NCBI GenBank assembly: GCA_030642585.1
Contig: DAOWNN010000054.1
Location: forward strand, 1 to 10,091
Source of the DNA: Bacteroidota bacterium
Lineage (GTDB): Bacteria > Bacteroidota > Bacteroidia > Bacteroidales > VadinHA17
Length of the DNA: 10,091 bases
Direction of reading: 5' to 3'
The notes below the pieces were generated by a model. The model was not told where the DNA came from. It searched no databases and saw only the letters and a list, made by a program, of their open reading frames with translations. Shown in pieces: positions 1 to 5,852 of the stretch. Numbering within the stretch: position 1 is the stretch's first letter; the number at the start of each line of letters is the position of its first letter. Position numbers and translations under genes: made by a program.

Positions 1-864
1 TGTATAGCGTATAGGAATAGAACCGCCCATTTCATTATAAATATTTTTGTTAAAATGTTTCCATGGCATAGATTCATGATTGTTCAATATGGATTGAATG
101 GGTGCTGCAACAACAACATCATGAGGAACAGTATCGATTGAAGACCGGTTTGCATCCAGAAATACATAATCAATATTCCAGTGATCTGAATTTGCTACCC
201 GCCCCGGATCATGATCATTCTCAGCGATACTTGCCATGTTTAGAAATCTGAACCTAAACCCGCGATCCAGGTATTTGAGGCTATCAACATGAATGAGAAC
301 CTGCTTAAAATCCTGCAAAATTAGACTATTAGTTCCAGGCATGCTCCACACCCTATTCCAGGCAGTATCAGTCGGGGCAAGGAATTCAAGAATTAGAGAA
401 TCACCAACTTGAGGAAAATCTCCATGACCCATAGGCTGATAATAAAAACTCAAATACACTTCAGAACCGGCAGATGTGAGATCAATTGGTTTGGAGCTTA
501 AGTAATCTGCAATAAATGAATTTGTATTTGCATGGTCATAGATCAGGCCCGCACTGTCCAGAACATCAAAAGTTGCCACGCCTATTGAAGGGGGATTTAT
601 ACCATAAGAAGAATTTATAAAAACATCCTGGTCTTCCCATTTCTCAGGAGATGGATAAATAGTCTCCCTGGAGAAATCGTCAAAGAACGGAAGATCAATT
701 GTGTCGGGTGCAAGGAAGGCCTTAAGCACTGGCATCAGGGTTTTGTACTCCTTTCTTAAAACAGGATTTTCTTCAAGTCCAACAACTTTTTCCTGAGCTA
801 AAAGCAAAGCTGGAAGATTAAGAAAGAGCAGTAATATGTATTTATAGTTACTGAATATTTTCAT
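1..864 (-). CDS. Secreted protein, probable type IX secretion cargo (C-terminus cut by window edge)
   Basis: Reading from the ATG at 864, the frame stays open for 288 codons to the left edge, so only the N-terminal part is seen. Residues 1-23 form a signal peptide: lysines at 2 and 8, a hydrophobic core at 10-22, and a likely cleavage after LLLA just before Q24. The mature part has a FFDDFS motif near residue 60, then stretches rich in aromatic residues, Asp and Asn that look like beta-sandwich, including SFIADYLSSKPIDL and HWNIDYVFLDA. Similar large Bacteroidota proteins that I recall end in a type IX sorting domain, but that end lies outside the window, so T9SS export is inferred. The start overlaps the end of the PASTA gene by 17 bases, which suggests translational coupling. 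The function is unknown; cell-surface adhesion or envelope structure is possible. Confidence 0.8.
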   Translation of the reverse strand, partial: MKIFSNYKYILLLFLNLPALLLAQEKVVGLEENPVLRKEYKTLMPVLKAFLAPDTIDLPFFDDFSRETIYPSPEKWEDQDVFINSSYGINPPSIGVATFDVLDSAGLIYDHANTNSFIADYLSSKPIDLTSAGSEVYLSFYYQPMGHGDFPQVGDSLILEFLAPTDTAWNRVWSMPGTNSLILQDFKQVLIHVDSLKYLDRGFRFRFLNMASIAENDHDPGRVANSDHWNIDYVFLDANRSSIDTVPHDVVVAAPIQSILNNHESMPWKHFNKNIYNEMGGSIPIRYT

Positions 865-1696
865 CCTGGATAAGAGAAATTAAATTTGTAGTATCGGGTT
901 GCGGCAACTTCAATGAATCGAGGCTAAGCCAGAGATACACCGGAGAGCCCAGTCTTACCTTCCTGTCTTCGTCATATTCCGGATTTTGCTTCCATACAAA
1001 GGCTTCCAGGGAATCTTCTTCGGTCAAAACGGTTTCATCATAAAGTACAGCACCCATATTTAAAGAAGCATTCAGTATCCTGTTCCTGGCCTGTTCAAAG
1101 CTCATCCCGGTTAGTTCCGGAGCCAGGGTCTTTCGATTACTCAAGCCGGTTCCAAGGACCAGATCAATGCTTACACCTTTAGGGATGGTATCTCCAGATT
1201 CAATTTCCATACCCTTAAACATTTGTTTCAAAACACTATTTACCGCAATATCATGAACATAGCTCAATCTTCCCACCTCCAGTCCTGCCATCTCCAGGGT
1301 GGCTTTTGCCTGCCGGTGTGTAATACCAACTACATCAGGCATAATTACCATTTCGCTATTTACTGCATTAATTATCAAAAATATTCGCCGGTTTTTCTTA
1401 ACCATCTTTCCTGCCCCTGGATTTTGCTCCACAATAGCTCCCCTCTCAGCACTGGTACTATAAATAGAATCCACAATTTCCACTTTAAGCTTCTTATCGC
1501 TGGCAATTTCTTCAGCCTCAGTTAGAGTTAAACCATAAAAATCAGGAATTGGTCTGGTTCTTCCATGTTGCGTAAATAGTTTTAGCCACAACAAGGTAGC
1601 AAATATCAAGACTATGGAAAGTACCAGGGCTACTCCCAGATTTTTTAAGAAAATTTTACTGATAAGGAATTCGAAAAATTTAATTCTTCTGGACAT
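848..1696 (-). CDS. Membrane-anchored protein with three PASTA domains
   Basis: This 282-residue protein has a basic N-terminus, one membrane segment at about residues 20-40, and an extracytoplasmic part made of three PASTA repeats at about 48-111, 118-182 and 191-258. Each repeat has the usual pattern: a Pro-Asp/Glu start (IPDFYGLT, MPDVVGIT, APELTGMS), a helix with an Ala-rich centre, and, in the first two, an xNPxxG or IPKG turn before the last strand (QNPGAGKMV, IPKGVSIDL). PASTA domains are known from penicillin-binding proteins and Ser/Thr kinases, where they bind peptidoglycan or muropeptides. Here there is no kinase or transpeptidase domain, so the protein is probably a periplasmic cell-wall sensor or scaffold. 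Bacteroidota PASTA proteins that I recall often lie near cell-wall genes such as ddl; here the upstream gene is mqnE. A TATATTTG element lies 33-40 bases upstream of the start. Confidence 0.9.
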   Translation of the reverse strand: MSRRIKFFEFLISKIFLKNLGVALVLSIVLIFATLLWLKLFTQHGRTRPIPDFYGLTLTEAEEIASDKKLKVEIVDSIYSTSAERGAIVEQNPGAGKMVKKNRRIFLIINAVNSEMVIMPDVVGITHRQAKATLEMAGLEVGRLSYVHDIAVNSVLKQMFKGMEIESGDTIPKGVSIDLVLGTGLSNRKTLAPELTGMSFEQARNRILNASLNMGAVLYDETVLTEEDSLEAFVWKQNPEYDEDRKVRLGSPVYLWLSLDSLKLPQPDTTNLISLIQDENIQ

Positions 1697-1728
1697 GGAG
1701 AAAAAAGTTTACTTTATTAACGGATTGG

Positions 1729-1736
1729 CAAATATA
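1729..1736 (-). promoter_or_regulatory. Candidate -7 promoter element for the PASTA gene
   Basis: On the minus strand these bases read TATATTTG, a full match to the Bacteroidota -7 consensus TAnnTTTG. It would give a leader of about 25-30 bases before the PASTA ATG at 1696. The nearest TTTG on the same strand (1763-1766) is 26 bases further up, longer than the usual spacing of about 20, so the -33 element is weak or absent. Confidence 0.4.
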
Positions 1737-1805
1737 AAATTATCCAGGCTTATTTGAAAATACAAATTTTCAATTTTTCGGGTCACTAAACAAAATTTCG
1801 AACAG

Positions 1806-1909
1806 ACCCCGAAATCAGCCTGTTCGGCCTTGCTCTGCCGAAGCGGCTACGCGAAGGTGCAGCCGGCAGGCAAGCCTGTCCCGAGCTTATCGAGGGATTC
1901 GGGATGACC
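1806..1909. repeat. GC-rich imperfect palindromic intergenic repeat
   Basis: This roughly 100-base block is clearly richer in G and C than the surrounding AT-rich DNA and lies between mqnE and the PASTA gene. It is built as nested inverted repeats. Outer arms are CCCGAAATC (1808-1816) and GATTCGGG (1896-1903), differing by one bulged base. Inner arms at 1826-1840 and 1862-1876 pair around TTGC and CTGCCG with single-base bulges. It also holds a short direct repeat, AGCCTGT at 1817-1823 and again at 1873-1879. Fragments such as CCCGAGCTTATCGAGGGA resemble dispersed small repeats that I recall from other Bacteroidota genomes. It may also act as a terminator or RNA-stabilising hairpin after mqnE. 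No open frame or transposase is present, so it would be non-autonomous. Confidence 0.65.
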
Positions 1910-1942
1910 AGAAGTTAGTCACATTTAAAAATTTGAGTTTCA

Positions 1943-3067
1943 CTAATAAACTTTTATTATATTATATAGTGTATCCCGTTCAACCGGAACACGTCTTGCC
2001 TCTTTAATAAGGTCAACAAGTTCTTCAGTAGAAAGTTTTGGTGTCTGGTCCTCAGAACCAGCCATAGAATAAATTTTTGTTGAATCATCAATGGTTCCAT
2101 CGATATCATCTACCCCAAAGGAAAGAGAAAGTTGTGTTACATTTTTCCCAATCATTGGCCAATAAGCTTTAATATGGGGGAAATTATCCAGGAATATCCT
2201 GGAAATTGCAAAGTTCCTTAAATCCTCAATGGTAGACACCTCGCCAATTTCAGATAGTTGATTATTATCCTTTTTAAATTTAAGGGGAATAAAAACATTA
2301 AATCCATTTGTTTCATCCTGCAATTCTCTTAAACGATTCATATGATCTACCCTGTCGTCATAGCTTTCAATATGGCCATACAGTATTGTAGCATTTGAGG
2401 GAATTCCCAGTTCATGCGCAATACGATGAATATTTAACCACAATTCAGAGCTTGACTTATCATAACAAACCTGCTTCCTAATTTCCTCCCTGAAAATTTC
2501 GGCTCCTCCACCCGGAATAGAATCAAGACCATATTCTTTCAAAGCAAGAAGGCCTTCCTTTATAGACATCCCTGCTTTACGGATCATGAAATCTAATTCA
2601 ATTGCAGTAAAGGCTTTAATATGTATATCAGGCCGGTGCTGTTTTACCAGTTGAAGCATCTTTCCATAATAATGTAAATCACGTTTTGGATGTACTCCAC
2701 CCACAATATGGATCTCAGTCAAAGCTTTCCCGTTATAATGCTGCAGCCTTTCAAGAAGGTCCTCGTAAGTATACTCCCAACTGCCAGGCTCATTGATCTT
2801 TCTTTTATATGAGCAAAACTTACAGTTGTAAATACAAATATTGGTTGGTTCAAAATGGAAATTCCTGTTGAAATAGGTATTATGCTGGTTTAGTTTTTCC
2901 CGAATAAAGTTGGCCAAAATGCCAAGCAAACCAAGCTCTGCCTCCTGGTATAGGAATAAAGCATCATTTTGATCCAGCCTTTTCCCTGACAAAACTTTAT
3001 CAGATGCCTTCCGTACCCCTGCGGATGAATGCTGAACCAGATTATTTATCAAAACCTCTGTTGCCAT
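1943..3067 (-). CDS. mqnE: Aminodeoxyfutalosine synthase (radical SAM)
   Basis: This radical SAM enzyme of the futalosine pathway to menaquinone joins the carboxyvinyloxybenzoate made by MqnA to the adenosyl part of S-adenosylmethionine, giving aminodeoxyfutalosine. The 374-residue length fits the family. The [4Fe-4S] cluster motif is C78-x3-C82-x2-C85, preceded by FEPTNIC. Other family marks are EIHIVGGVHP (118-127), IKAFTAIE (150-157), the MqnE-type GGGAEIF (186-192) and ATILYGHIE (226-234). The GGGAEIF block and the HIVGG block favour MqnE over the related MqnC or the F420 enzymes CofG/CofH. No other mqn gene is visible, so the pathway genes are scattered in this genome. The gene starts 57 bases past the rpmH terminator and so probably has its own promoter, though I could not find a good -7 element. 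Confidence 0.93.
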   Translation of the reverse strand: MATEVLINNLVQHSSAGVRKASDKVLSGKRLDQNDALFLYQEAELGLLGILANFIREKLNQHNTYFNRNFHFEPTNICIYNCKFCSYKRKINEPGSWEYTYEDLLERLQHYNGKALTEIHIVGGVHPKRDLHYYGKMLQLVKQHRPDIHIKAFTAIELDFMIRKAGMSIKEGLLALKEYGLDSIPGGGAEIFREEIRKQVCYDKSSSELWLNIHRIAHELGIPSNATILYGHIESYDDRVDHMNRLRELQDETNGFNVFIPLKFKKDNNQLSEIGEVSTIEDLRNFAISRIFLDNFPHIKAYWPMIGKNVTQLSLSFGVDDIDGTIDDSTKIYSMAGSEDQTPKLSTEELVDLIKEARRVPVERDTLYNIIKVY

Positions 3068-3118
3068 AATAAATTACCAATCAATACTGAACCCTGGTTA
3101 TTTAATAAGTAAAGGAAA

Positions 3119-3147
3119 ACAAAAAAAGGATCATTCCTGATCCTTTT
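3119..3147 (-). terminator. Intrinsic terminator after rpmH
   Basis: AAAAGGATCA (3124-3133) and TGATCCTTTT (3138-3147) form a perfect 10-base-pair stem with a TTCC loop on the plus strand (GGAA on the minus strand). Read on the minus strand, the stem is followed by a run of seven T, partly shared with the stem, then GTTTTCC. It lies 27 bases past the rpmH stop codon, in the right orientation to end the operon that includes rpmH. Confidence 0.85.
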
Positions 3148-3173
3148 CATTTTAAATTATATACAAAATATCA

Positions 3174-3332
3174 CTATACCTTATGTCTTGGTTCATCAGA
3201 TACTGACAGCTTGGCTCTCCCTTTGGTTCTTCTTGAGGCAATTATTTTTCGACCATTGGCGGTGGACATTCTTTCCCTGAAACCACGCTTATTTTTCCTC
3301 TTTCTGTTGGATGGTTGAAATGTTCTTTTCAT
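3174..3332 (-). CDS. rpmH: 50S ribosomal protein L34
   Basis: This 52-residue, strongly basic protein begins MKRTFQPSNRKRKNKRGF and continues with RERMSTANGRKIIASRR and TKGRAKLSV, the unmistakable L34 pattern. The C-terminus is a little longer than the usual 44-46 residues and ends SDEPRHKV, which I recall as common in Bacteroidota L34. L34 belongs to the large ribosomal subunit and contacts 23S rRNA. In many bacteria rpmH lies beside rnpA and dnaA at the origin; here it follows rsmG after 55 bases and is closed by an intrinsic terminator. No strong promoter was seen in the 55-base gap (only TAACTTCG at 3368-3375 on the minus strand, one mismatch from TAnnTTTG), so read-through from rsmG is likely. 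Confidence 0.97.
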   Translation of the reverse strand: MKRTFQPSNRKRKNKRGFRERMSTANGRKIIASRRTKGRAKLSVSDEPRHKV

Positions 3333-3387
3333 TACTGTCTGATATTATATCCTGAAAATTGAGTTTGCGAAGTTAATGTTTTTTTAT

Positions 3388-4011
3388 TCATCGCACAGGA
3401 ATAAAGATGATTTTTTTTGTTTCAAAAAATTCTTCCGTGAAAAAATCCGAGACAGGCACTTCTTTTGCTTCAACAGGAAGCTCATTCAATTCACTTTTCA
3501 GGTCTCCTCCCTTCAAACAGATTATACCCTGCTCAGACTTATAAATTCCGGAAGAATAAAAATTATCTTTTACCCAACTATAAAAAAGGGGCAAAGAAGT
3601 AACTGCCCTGCTGACTACAAAATTAAATTTAGTTTTTACATCCTCAGCCCTGATTTGTGCTGTGTTGATGTTTCCCAAATTTAGAGTATTTGATATTTCA
3701 TTTACAACCCTGATCTTTTTTGCAATACTATCAATGAGATAGAATTGTGTTTCTGGAAAAAGAATAGCAAGCGGAATCCCAGGGAAACCTCCACCAGTAC
3801 CAACATCCATTACCTTCTGCCCTTGTTTGAAAGAATGAAAAATGCCAATTGCCAGTGAATGCAGTACATGATGTTCATATAAGTTACCGATATCTTTTCT
3901 TGAGATCAGGTTTACACGTTCATTCCAATAGTTGTATAAACTTCCTAATTCTGAAAACTGCTTAATCTGAAGGGGAGATAAGTAAGGAAAGTATCTTTGA
4001 AGGATCTCCAT
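3388..4011 (-). CDS. rsmG: 16S rRNA (guanine-N7) methyltransferase RsmG
   Basis: This enzyme uses S-adenosylmethionine to methylate N7 of the guanine matching E. coli G527 of 16S rRNA; loss of it gives low-level streptomycin resistance in several bacteria. The 207-residue length is normal for the family. Visible marks are NLISRKD (34-40), the SAM-binding loop DVGTGGGFPGIPLAI (69-83), the acidic residue D94 in the second strand that would hold the SAM ribose, and SRAVTSLP (134-141), the family's SRA motif. The methyltransferase fold is complete. The gene starts 14 bases past the stop of the ECF sigma gene, so both are almost surely on one transcript. Older annotations call this protein GidB. 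Confidence 0.95.
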   Translation of the reverse strand: MEILQRYFPYLSPLQIKQFSELGSLYNYWNERVNLISRKDIGNLYEHHVLHSLAIGIFHSFKQGQKVMDVGTGGGFPGIPLAILFPETQFYLIDSIAKKIRVVNEISNTLNLGNINTAQIRAEDVKTKFNFVVSRAVTSLPLFYSWVKDNFYSSGIYKSEQGIICLKGGDLKSELNELPVEAKEVPVSDFFTEEFFETKKIIFIPVR

Positions 4012-4025
4012 AAGGACAAAAGGGA

Positions 4026-4625
4026 TTACTGTCCCGATTTTGGATTATTCAGGACATTATAAAGGAGTTCCCTTGCTCTGAAAAGTTGCGCTTTTACTGT
4101 ACCCAGTGGCAAATTCATTTCTTTTGCAATTTCTTCGTACGAATACTCCTTAAAATATCTTAACTCTATTAAGCTCCTGTATCTGGGTTTCAACTGGGTG
4201 ACAATATCCCTGAGTAAAATCTCTCTCTGCTTTTTGATCAGGTTTTCTTCCGGATCGAGAGTTCCTGACTGAATGGCCAAAGGAGAACTGCTGGCAGGAT
4301 CATCAACCTGGTCAATGGAGATGGTATTTCCCCTTTTCTTCCGGATAAAATCGATACAATTATTGGTAGCAATTTTGAAAAGCCAGGTGCTAAATGCAAA
4401 TGAAGCAGTATATTGCTTGATATTTTTAAAGGCTTTGCCAAATGCCTCAATGGTTAGATCCTCAGCATCTACACTATTGTTCACCATCTTCAGAAGCATG
4501 TAATAGATGGCATCCCTATACCTGTTCATCAATTCCGCATAAGCTTTCTGATCCCCTGTTAAAGCCTTTTCAATAAGTTTGCAATCGTATTGGGCCTTTT
4601 CAGAGAGGTTTGGGTTTACTTCCAT
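4026..4625 (-). CDS. ECF-type RNA polymerase sigma factor
   Basis: This 199-residue sigma-70 family factor has region 2 at about residues 25-97, including DAEDLTIEAFGKAFKNI (53-69) and FSTWLFKIATNNCIDFIRKK (78-97), the core-binding and -10-recognition helices. Region 4 at about 134-190 has the helix-turn-helix YSYEEIAKEMNLPLGTVKAQLFRAR (161-185), which would bind the -35 region. There is no region 1.1 or 3, as expected for an ECF factor. The link between regions 2 and 4 (about 98-133) is fairly long and polar. No anti-sigma gene with a membrane segment lies next to it; it sits between a glycosyltransferase (10-base overlap) and rsmG (14-base gap). A conserved Bacteroidota ECF factor acts with the response regulator PorX to control type IX secretion genes; this could be such a factor, but that rests only on general resemblance. 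Confidence 0.93.
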   Translation of the reverse strand: MEVNPNLSEKAQYDCKLIEKALTGDQKAYAELMNRYRDAIYYMLLKMVNNSVDAEDLTIEAFGKAFKNIKQYTASFAFSTWLFKIATNNCIDFIRKKRGNTISIDQVDDPASSSPLAIQSGTLDPEENLIKKQREILLRDIVTQLKPRYRSLIELRYFKEYSYEEIAKEMNLPLGTVKAQLFRARELLYNVLNNPKSGQ

Positions 4626-5752
4626 GTAGGTGGGGGTGAGCTAATTATATTAGAAATTACAAGGCTTAAATTAACAAATGGTGAAAGGAAATCATAAAAA
4701 AGCGAAGGTACGAATAAATTCACTTCCTTCAAACGTGTCATCCCAATTTTATAGATCGTTAGCATAAAAGAAAGTCTTACAAAAAAAGCTGCCAGAACAA
4801 TAATTAAAAACTTTAAATCTATAAGCAGCACAATAAACAAAAGGTAAAAGAAAACCCTGGAGATAAGTTCACCTGCCAACAGGCTTTTGGTACCCATATT
4901 ATAATGTGATCCTGTTGTCAAATGTCTCTTTTTCTGTTTAAACCAGGTACTAAAAGATTTCTCAGCCTCAGAATAGGTGTATGTGTCAGAAGAGAATTCC
5001 ACCCTCGTATTCCCCTCCGTTGCAACCTGGTTAATAAAAAGATCATCATCTCCTGAAGCAAGTTTCCGATGTGCAGCAAAACCCTTATTTTCAAAAAAGA
5101 GTGATTTTCGGTAGGCCAAATTTCTGCCAACGCCCATATATGGCCTTCCTGCCATAGCAAAGCCAAAATATTGGAGCGCAATAAAAAAGGTGTCAAACCT
5201 GATAAAGTTGTTGATAAAGCCTTTTTCCCTGCTATAAGCGCCGTAGCCAAGAACAACAGAAGTTTCATTATCGAAATTCCTCTGCATTCCGGAAATCCAT
5301 TTCTCTGACCCTGGCTTGCAATCAGCATCTGTCAGCAGAAGCCACTCATGGCTGGCAGCTTTAATTCCTATTGTGAGAGCCAATTTCTTCCCGTGAGTAA
5401 ACTTTGCATCTTTCTTTATATGAGTAGTTTTTAGCCTGGGATACTTCTTCCCGAGATCTTCAAGGAGTTCATCAGTTTTATCTTCTGAGCAATCATTTAC
5501 AACAATCACCTCAAATTCGGGGTAATCCTGACTCAAAACCAGGGGCAGGTTTTTTTCAAGATTCCGGGCTTCATTTCTCGCACAGATAATAATAGATATT
5601 GGCTGTATTCCTGTCTTTATTTCCTCAGTTTTTGAGAAAGGCAGCCTGATATAAAAAAATAAATAATAAAATAATTGAACAAGGGTACTGATAAGAAACA
5701 ACACAAGCAATAAATCAGAAACCGAAAACCTGCCAAAAAGTATGTAATCCAT
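4616..5752 (-). CDS. Membrane family-2 glycosyltransferase
   Basis: This 378-residue inner-membrane protein has an N-terminal membrane helix at about residues 13-36, a GT-A catalytic domain at about 50-280 facing the cytoplasm, and membrane segments at about 296-336 plus a less certain one near 347-371. The fold marks are SIIICARNE (53-61), VVNDCSEDKT (84-93), the metal- and nucleotide-sugar-binding TDADC with Asp-Ala-Asp at 142-144, and GDDD (234-237), which should hold the catalytic base. The QxxRW motif of processive synthases appears as QKKRH (273-277), with His in place of Trp. The sugar and acceptor cannot be told; lipid or cell-surface polysaccharide glycosylation is likely. It is the first gene of the operon with the ECF sigma factor, rsmG and rpmH, and ends PPPTWK within the sigma factor's start. 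Confidence 0.9.
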   Translation of the reverse strand: MDYILFGRFSVSDLLLVLFLISTLVQLFYYLFFYIRLPFSKTEEIKTGIQPISIIICARNEARNLEKNLPLVLSQDYPEFEVIVVNDCSEDKTDELLEDLGKKYPRLKTTHIKKDAKFTHGKKLALTIGIKAASHEWLLLTDADCKPGSEKWISGMQRNFDNETSVVLGYGAYSREKGFINNFIRFDTFFIALQYFGFAMAGRPYMGVGRNLAYRKSLFFENKGFAAHRKLASGDDDLFINQVATEGNTRVEFSSDTYTYSEAEKSFSTWFKQKKRHLTTGSHYNMGTKSLLAGELISRVFFYLLFIVLLIDLKFLIIVLAAFFVRLSFMLTIYKIGMTRLKEVNLFVPSLFYDFLSPFVNLSLVISNIISSPPPTWK

Positions 5753-5768
5753 AGTTTATATAATTGAA

Positions 5769-5800
5769 CAATTTTATTAAAGATTTCTTTAGAATCCAAA
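5769..5800 (-). promoter_or_regulatory. Promoter of the glycosyltransferase-sigma-rsmG-rpmH operon
   Basis: On the minus strand a TTTG (5797-5800) is followed after exactly 20 bases by TAAAATTG (5769-5776), one mismatch from the Bacteroidota -7 consensus TAnnTTTG and at the usual spacing from the -33 TTTG. Transcription would start near 5763, giving a leader of only about 10 bases before the ATG at 5752. No Shine-Dalgarno sequence precedes the start, as is normal in this phylum. Confidence 0.5.
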
Positions 5801-5839
5801 TCCCAGGCTTACCAATCTCTATTGTTCATACTTAATATT

Positions 5840-5847
5840 TATATTTG
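5840..5847 (+). promoter_or_regulatory. Candidate -7 promoter element directly before tgt
   Basis: TATATTTG matches the Bacteroidota -7 consensus TAnnTTTG in full. Its last base is only 5 bases before the tgt ATG at 5853, so if it is used the transcript would have little or no leader. The -33 element is unclear: TTG at 5822-5824 is only 15 bases upstream, shorter than the usual 20 or so. The element faces away from the glycosyltransferase operon promoter in the same 100-base gap. Confidence 0.4.
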
Positions 5848-5852
5848 CCCTT

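Noticed and set aside
3376..3684. Open frame of 102 codons on the plus strand
   Set aside because: It lies wholly antisense to rsmG apart from its first bases, has no family resemblance and looks like a chance frame in AT-rich DNA.
4134..4143. Perfect palindrome TTCGTACGAA
   Set aside because: It lies inside the sigma factor's region 4 coding sequence (residues around SYEE) and is explained by codon choice; there is no second copy or promoter nearby.
4918..5328. Open frame of 136 codons on the minus strand
   Set aside because: It is an out-of-frame shadow inside the glycosyltransferase gene, whose own frame has clear GT-A motifs.
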